The notes under the pieces are model-generated. The model was not told the DNA's origin, did no database searches, and worked only from the letters and a program-made list of their open reading frames with translations. Shown here piece by piece: positions 30,669 to 36,885 of a DNA stretch of 36,885 nt. Numbering within the stretch: position 1 is the stretch's first letter; each line of letters starts with the position of its first letter. Origin of the DNA: Gnetum montanum (lineage: Eukaryota; Streptophyta; Gnetopsida; Gnetales; Gnetaceae); assembly GCA_015680685.1 (NCBI GenBank), contig MNCI01002249.1, positions 426,218 to 463,102 of the forward strand, given 5' to 3'. Made by a program: the position numbers and the translations under genes.

Positions 30669-31639
30669 CATAGATTGATGAGAGAGGGAATGGAATGGAG
30701 TTCCTAAGTATGGTCACATGAAGTCCCTTGTGGAGTTTATGATTAAATGACTGGGTAGGATCCATCCTTAGTCCAGAACAAAACCAACCACTTTTAGTGA
30801 CTTTGCATTAATATTCTAAGACTAGTCCATCACCTACGACACAAGAATGCTCCCAAAAAATAATCATGATTCCAAATTGAAGAAGTAGGAAGTGAGAAAG
30901 GGCCTTAGTTAGAGGAGATAAGACAAGTCCCATAACCAATGCTTGTAGCCCTTTTATTTGGTCTAAGGGTTATGCTTTGAATTCCCATATATATATATAT
31001 ATATTATTATTATTATTTTGGAATGAGAACCACACGATGCAAGGACCCATGAGTTTTTGCATTTATTTTGTCCAAGGGGTGTGCTTTGAATCCTCATCTT
31101 TTTTTATGAGGACCACACCATGCAAGGACTTATCTGATTTCCTATTGTGGAATGATACGAAATGATGGGAAGTTCACGAGAACACCCTCGCACACAGGAA
31201 AATAGAAAAGCATGAAGAATAATACATCTCTTTGAAGCCACATCTTGTTTCAACCTTTGAATCCTTCCTAATTCTGTAAACTACACAAGTCAAAAATTTA
31301 TTAAAGTTGTAGTAATGAAAAAGGAATTGCGCATCTCCAAAGCAAAGAAAACCATAGTGTGTGGATGGGTGAATGATGTGGACTCATTACTTGTTACATG
31401 AAAAGAAACCATGTCCTAGCTGTCAATAATGACATCCAAAGTTAAAAACCAGACATCAACAATCAAATCACAAATGATATATACCACCATCAAGTAGCAC
31501 ATTACCATTGTACTTAGCACCTTATTAGCAAAAAGAGTAGGAAATTACATCAAACATGAGAAAATATAATATAAAGTGAAAGATATTCAAGAAATATTAA
31601 ATATACTAATGATGGTATAAAACAAAAACTTAGAAAAGA
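30669..31639 (-). other. 3' non-coding region of D, right of the EF insertion
   Basis: Matches 22411-23340 of EF. Contains the two-copy repeat (30955-31049 and 31073-31131), with (AT)n then (ATT)n expansion at 30989-31017. No supported gene. Confidence 0.7.
30955..31131. repeat. Two-copy diverged repeat, 3' region of D
   Basis: Counterpart of EF 22701-22868. The first copy carries an expanded AT/ATT microsatellite. Confidence 0.6.
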
Positions 31640-34600
31640 TTAATAACCTAAAAAACAAAAAGATGTAAAACAAAGAATATGAAAATAAAAAGTTGTAAAA
31701 TAAAAAATGTGTAAAACAAAAAGTTGAAAGACTAAGAAGCTGCTTAAAGTGTTAGTATGAATGGCCATCTCCCCCATGACTAAGTTGGAAGGAGGAGATC
31801 TGAAAGATTGAGCATGGTTGTTCATTTTGTAAGGTGTCTATTGAGTTGGTTGGCTTAGGCTCATGGAAAGGTTTTAGTTATTGGATGTTGACTAATTGCT
31901 TCTTGTCTAGGCTATTAGGTTTATATATGATCATGACCCCAAATGGAAAAGTCTCTTCGATAATGTAAGGTCCTTCCCACAATGTTTGAAACTTGGTTCG
32001 TTGAGGTATGTGTGCGGGATTCTAGAAGAGAACCTTATCTCTTGGTTGAAACTTTACTTTTCTTATTTTGAGGTCATGGTGTTTCTTGTTGAATGCCTTA
32101 TGCACTTCGTTCAATGATAGGGCCATTAATTGATTTTCATCTAGTAAGTTGAGGTTCATTAATCTTTCATTTTATGCTAGACTTAGATCCATGTTAAGGT
32201 CATAGGCTGTAGAGAGTGTACAAAGCTTAGATTGAATGGATAGTGTTGGTATTTTTCCATACACAAGCTCATAGGGAGAATAGACTATGAGAAGCTTCCA
32301 TGTAGAGTGATAAACCTAAATGGCATCATTTAGTTTGGTGGTCTAGTCCCTTTGGTACTTGCTAATAGTGTGTGTTAGAATTTTCATAATCTCCCGATTA
32401 GTAACTTCAGCTTGACCATTGGCTTGAGGGTGATAAGGTGTTGTGAGTTTGTGCTCAACCCACAAGTGCTACATAAATTTTCAAAAAGTGGCACCTATGA
32501 AATGAGTTTCATTATCAGAAATTAACGCATAAGACACACCAAACTTGTTTATGATATTCTATTGTACAAACCAAGCAACAATAGTGGATGTACAGTTGGT
32601 GATGATTGCTGCTTCTACCCACTTAGTGTGACTATTATATACACCTTTCCATTTGACATAGGTGTGATGGAACCCATAAAGTCAATGCCCAAAATATCGA
32701 ATGGCTCTAGAGGTTAAATCCATTATTTCAACCCCTCCATTCAAACCATCATTCCACCATCTCTTTGACAATGATCACAAGTGCAAATGTACTGGTGTGC
32801 ATCTTTGAAAATTATTGGCCAGTAATATCGTGCCATGAGGATTTTTATGGCCGTATGTCTCCCAACATGATGGCTCCTGCAAGGGCCTTTGTGAGCATCT
32901 TGGAGAATGCACAATTGATCCATGTTAGAGACACACCAGTGTACTAGGCCATTGGGACATACTTTGTAAAGGTTCCCATTGATTTCCATGAAATGCTTAA
33001 CCTGGTGAAGAAACTATTATTTCTTTTGGATGTCCAGCACTTGCAACAGTTCTTGCTTAATCAGATAAGTAAGAAGGGTATCATACCATCTTGGTTTATT
33101 GGGAATTTGTGCATTAATAGCCCCTGCAAAGAGATATTCATCAAAAAATTAATCAAATAAGGGGCTCACTTTCTCCTTGTCATCCCATCTTAGCCATGAT
33201 AAGTGGTTGGAGACCACATATTTTATATCTTTTTGATCTACTATTGTGAGATTGAACTCCTACAAAATTACAAGCCACTATATGACATGGGGGCTCATCG
33301 TTGGGTTATTTATTAGAAACCAGATGGCACTATGATTTGTGTGCATGAACACTTTATAACCAAGAACATGGTGCCTAAACTTTTCTAAGGTAAACAACAC
33401 CACCATCAACTCTTTTTTCGTAGTGGTGTAGTTCATTTATGCACCTGTAATACTCTGGCTTGCATAGTGAATGTAATATGGACATCTTTGATCATCCATC
33501 TGCATAAACACTATCCCCAAAGCATAATTTGATGCATTAATCATTACATAAAATGGCCTAGACTAATCAGGTGCTTGTAGAATTGGGGTCTCAACAAGTT
33601 TTTGCTTTAGTTGTTAAAATGTTATTTCACATGCAGGGGTCCAAACAAATGGTGCATCTTTCTTTGTTAATTCAACCAATGGCTTGGAAATTTTGGAAAA
33701 GTTCTCAATGAAGTACCAGTAGTAGCCAATATGACTAAGGAATGACCACACTTCTTTAACTATTTTTGGTTAATAGGTTATTCCTTGGATGACCCTTATT
33801 TTTTTAGAGTCCACCTCGATTCCTGCTTTTGAGATATAGTGCCCTAAGACTATGCCTTCTTGAACCATAAGATGGCTCTTTTCCTAATTGAGTTGGAGGT
33901 TTTTTTTGACACATCTCCTCAACACCTACTCAAGATGGTCTAGGGCTTGCTCGAACGTAGCTTCGTAGGTAGAAAATTCATCCATGAAGACCTCTACCCT
34001 ACTACTAGTTTGTTGTTGGAAAATGCTAAGGACTAATCGTTGAAATGTAGCTAGGGCATTACATAGACCGAATGACATTTGATATTAAGTGAAAGTTTCC
34101 TAATGACTTGTGAAAGTCATCTTTGCCTAGTCCTCTAGTGCGATTTAGAGTTGGTTATAGCCACTATAACCATCTAGAAAGCTATCGTAACTGTGCCCAG
34201 ATATAGTGTCCAGCACTTGGTCAATAAAGGGCAACAAAAAATGATCTTTGAAAGTTACCATATTGAGCAGCTGGAAGTTGATGCACACCTGCCATTTTCC
34301 TCCTTTCTTGGGCATGATCACGAGTTGACTAACCCATTTACTATTTGCAATAGGATAGATAAATCCCACCTTGAGGAGTTGCTTAATCTCCTATTTAACA
34401 ATCTACTTTAATTTGGGATTCAAGCACTACTACGGCTATCATTTCAACTTAACAGTAGGGTCAATGTATATTTAGTGCTGGCATATTCTTGGATCTATTC
34501 TTGTGAGCTCATAATATGACTAAGCAAAGGTTTCTGACCATTTTTCCACAACATTCATCAACGTCTTCTTTTATCCTACAACAAATTTGGCATTAATAAT

Positions 34601-36516
34601 GACCCACTTTCCATTTTTTAAGAACACATACTACATTCCAATCGGTAGTGTCTTTAATTCAAGGGGTTCTTGTTTGAAATTGTTAGGAATCTCCAAGTCT
34701 TCCCAATTGATATCATCATTTACTCCCTCCGAGAGTTGCTCAAGTTCATCCATACTTGCAACATAATCATACATTAGGCCCTTAGTAGGTTCCATGCACA
34801 ATGTACTACTACTAGAATCAGTTGTCAACCACTAGGTGTCTTTTTGTTTTGTGGCTGTCACGTATAGACATCTTTGGATTTCAGCTTTTGGTGCACACTA
34901 CTTGCATGCAGAGATAGATGTTTGCTTTACTGACCATAGCTTCTACACACAATGGTGTCCTAAATTACTATACGCAATATATGGAACCCTCTTCTTCTCA
35001 ATCTTCCCAAATTCATTTTCTTTGGATATCTCTAAGGAAAGATCTCTAATGCCCATTTTTGCATCAATAGTGCTTAACCACATCCTTCCCATAATAATTG
35101 GAAAGTCCTCCTTGCAATTCTCCACCTTGATTACTAGGAAGTTGGTAGGATATGACCACCCACAAATGGTGGTCATGTTGTTTTCCACCAGTCCCAATGG
35201 AACAATGATGAACTGGTTTTCCAACTCTAGCTTGATGTTACTCTTCTTCAAGGGAGGAAGGTTCCAAGTAGTGTACATCTCATGCGAGATCAGGTTAACA
35301 TTGGAACCAGAGTCAAGAAGAGCTTTATAAGGGTCATTCTCAGCAATTTGCAAACATACTAAGGGACTCTCAAGATTGGCTAACTTCCTAGGTAGGTTAC
35401 CAACTCAAATCTAATCAGATACAACATGGGTCAACATCATGGTATGGATTTGATAGGGAATTTGGTTTGAAGGGGACTTGGATAAAGGTGATGTAGAGGA
35501 AGGTGAAGGAGCAGAGCCACTAACCACTGGTGTGTTTGAGCGCTTTGGTGGACTATGAGTTATCGTGGTTTTGACCCACTTGGTTGGCTAACCAGTTGCA
35601 GATTAACTGCCATCATATCATTTATTTACTATGGTTGGGTAGGTAATTTACCTTACATGGATGGAGTAGGTGGTAGCTATGCAAGAGGTAGAGGAGTAGG
35701 TGCAGGAAGAGGAGGAGCATGAGGATAGTGGATGGCATCCCTCCTTGAGTATGATGGTTGGTAAACTTTAGGAGGTTAGTGATGAGTTTGGTAAGCAACA
35801 ACATGACCAAAAGAGTCCTGTGGAGATGGAGGTTGCTAAACATAATAACCATAGAGATCTGGTTTCTGGTAGGCGTGTTGTTGTCTTGGAGGTGCCAATG
35901 CCCACAATTGTGGTTGCTGCCATTGCTGGTATAATTCATAAGTTTGTAGTGGAGTTCCACTTGGATAATACTACTATGGTTGGTAGAACTGTTGAGAGTT
36001 TCCTTGTAAATAAGGTAATCTTTTGGGTGTTTGCCTTTGTGTAAGTCGTGGATGTAAGGTATACATGCCAAATTCCTGCAAGTGTGACACAATTTGACAG
36101 CATCCCTTGGGATGTTCATACTGGTAGACATCACACCTGTCATCATCATTTGATTCACTATCTACAACTGTCTCTATCATAGCCATCTTACCCTTACCCT
36201 TGGATATGGCACGTTCAGCTTCCTTACATCTTTGGCACTCACACTTACCACTTTATTCCTTAGACTCTTCAGTAATTTTTAAAACAACTTGAAACTTAGT
36301 GTCCATGGAGTCCCATAATTGGTCAACCTTAGCTATAATTTTGGACTAAAATTTCTAGAGTGGCAAGGTTTTTTAATTAGCCACCTCATCTCTTATTGAC
36401 TCATCCTTACTATCGCAAAATCAAACCCCGCTTTTGTGAATGGAAGGGTCCCTATTGTATTCCCCTACACTTTCTCACTTTCTCAATTCTCCCTCCTCCC
36501 TGGCTACCTACTCAAT
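31640..36516 (-). pseudogene. gag-pol: gag-pol pseudogene of element D (5' end missing)
   Basis: The gag N-terminal half is cut off by G at 36517. What remains: the gag end with CDVYQYEHPKGCCQIVSHLQ (about 36050-36150) and a proline-rich tail; protease 34943-35400 with intact KALLDSGSNVNLIS and FPIIMGRMWLSTIDAK; RT about 33700-34411 (GFIYPIANSKWVSQ, FKDHFLLPFIDQVLD, FLDGYSGYNQL) whose active-site motif reads FMDE instead of FMDD (33977-33988); RNase H with the first catalytic Asp changed to Asn (33536-33538); integrase about 31900-32990 with zinc finger HHVGRH...CTCDHCQRD. The stop of EF is CAA here, so the frame runs on into the T-rich tract to 31640. The part after the RT core is shift-ridden. 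Confidence 0.88.
31767..31784 (-). other. Internal polypurine-like motif at pol end, element D
   Basis: CTTAGTCATGGGGGAGAT on the minus strand, encoding NLVMGEMA near the pol C-terminus. Confidence 0.5.
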
Positions 36517-36550
36517 TGAAACACCACAAAATTTTAGGTCTTGGCACTTT

Positions 36551-36632
36551 CAGCGTAGCACCATGTTACGCTATGTAGCGTAGTGCAGCGTAGCACAGTT
36601 TTCAAGCTATGCAACATAGCACAACATAGCTA
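36551..36632 (+). repeat. GCGTAGCA/ACATAGCA repeat cluster with hairpin in element G
   Basis: AGCGTAGCAC occurs twice and CAACATAGC-type variants twice. TACGCTA and TAGCGTA form a hairpin at 36567-36582. The ACATAGC units look like C-to-T versions of GCGTAGC. Confidence 0.65.
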
Positions 36633-36748
36633 GTTTGACACTGCAAGCATCCTGTGTCCTGCATGTAACATGGGATAAGCATAAGCATGGTCCAACCCAC
36701 CACACTACCACATGGCACCTGATCCACATTTTTGGCTAACCCTAGCCC

Positions 36749-36756
36749 TATAAATA
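36749..36756 (+). promoter_or_regulatory. TATA box in element G
   Basis: TATAAATA within CCTAGCCCTATAAATACGTT. Confidence 0.55.
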
Positions 36757-36770
36757 CGTTGGGAACCCAA

Positions 36771-36885
36771 TGATGAGTGGCGAGGTACCCCTACACTCCA
36801 CCATACGAAACGAGCGTACACGCGTGATCCGGTCGAACTCCGCGGACTAAATGCCTTAACGCCACAAGAAACACTTGGGGTTAAT
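36771..36885 (-). mobile_element. Element H: LTR end of a minus-strand element related to A
   Basis: Begins TGATGAGTGG and matches the LTR 3' end of A (GGTACCCCTACACTC, GTGATCCGGT). It runs off the window edge. The five bases before it are CCCAA (presumed target copy). CpG sites are many and intact (ACGAAACGAGCGTACACGCG), in contrast to the older LTRs here, suggesting a recent insertion. Confidence 0.75.

Larger units (their letters stand above)
18864..36516 (-). mobile_element. Element D: gag-pol Ty3/gypsy retrotransposon, interrupted by EF, cut by G
   Basis: D reads leftward. Its 3' LTR (18864-19719) is inserted in the second ORF of B. The interior runs 19720-20638, then 30669-36516 after the EF insertion. 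Gag-pol (31640-36516) has protease, RT, RNase H and integrase. The gag N-terminal half, PBS and 5' LTR are not seen because G interrupts gag at 36517. The five bases before the LTR are CAAAT (presumed target copy; partner outside). D and EF are clearly the same family. Confidence 0.85.
36517..36770 (+). mobile_element. Element G: 5' part of an unrelated LTR (U3), inserted in D gag
   Basis: The gag of D breaks after CTACCTACTCAAT (compare EF 28215-28230) and a new sequence starts TGAAACACCACAAAATTTTA. It has a plus-strand TATA box (36749-36756) at the end of about 230 bp, and a GCGTAG-type repeat cluster. It does not resemble the other LTRs here. It is cut at 36771 by the LTR of H. Family unknown; the plus orientation is inferred from TG at the start and the TATA box. 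Confidence 0.6.

Noticed and set aside
34836-35330. Plus-strand open frame of 164 codons
   Set aside because: Antisense shadow of the protease of D (KALLDSGSNVNLIS on the minus strand).
1-36885. tRNA, rRNA, CRISPR or host gene
   Set aside because: No such feature was recognised. The tRNA-like similarity is limited to the primer-binding sites.

Overview
The window looks like nuclear DNA from a seed plant with a repeat-rich genome. Every recognisable segment belongs to LTR retrotransposons of the Ty3/gypsy (Metaviridae) type. The primer-binding sites are decayed copies of the complement of the plant tRNA-Asp 3' end, as in the Athila/Tat lineage. The protease-RT-RNase H-integrase order, the FMDD reverse transcriptase and the absence of a visible chromodomain fit that group. 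No host gene, rRNA, tRNA or CRISPR array is visible. The species cannot be named from this sequence.

Layout: eight insertions (A to H; E and F are the two LTRs of one element) form a nested stack. Host element B (+) has a truncated 5' LTR (3287-3713), a PBS, a gag-protease pseudogene (3852-5697, resuming 14757-16345), a non-coding spacer (16346-18210) and the start of a second ORF (18211-18863). Three elements interrupt B: A (-, 1-3281) in its 5' LTR, C (+, 5703-14751, duplicated site GGGAT) in its gag, and D (-, from 18864) in its second ORF. D carries gag-pol. It is interrupted by EF (-, 20639-30663, duplicated site AAAAG), a structurally complete but decayed gag-pol element, and by G (+ LTR fragment, 36517-36770). 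G is interrupted by H (-, LTR start, 36771 onward). Order of events read from the nesting: B, then A, C and D, then EF and G into D, then H into G.

Two kinds of element coexist. D and EF are autonomous in design (gag, protease, RT, RNase H, integrase in one long reading frame) but carry stops and lost catalytic residues. C is complete at both ends yet has no pol. It has gag, a conserved spacer of about 1.9 kb, and a second coiled-coil-rich ORF preceded directly by a splice-acceptor-like site. B has the same plan plus a protease remnant, and A shows the same gag and gag end. These non-autonomous elements share LTR ends, PBS type, polypurine motif, a conserved block and the 3' end with the autonomous ones, so they could have used enzymes supplied in trans.

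The most unusual signals are: a polypurine-tract-like motif repeated two or three times per element; a spacer block conserved in four elements; LTR-U3-like repeats inside the spacer of B and C upstream of the second ORF; and matching splice-acceptor-like sites. All comparisons were made by eye. Frames are heavily broken, with many TAG stops consistent with cytosine deamination.
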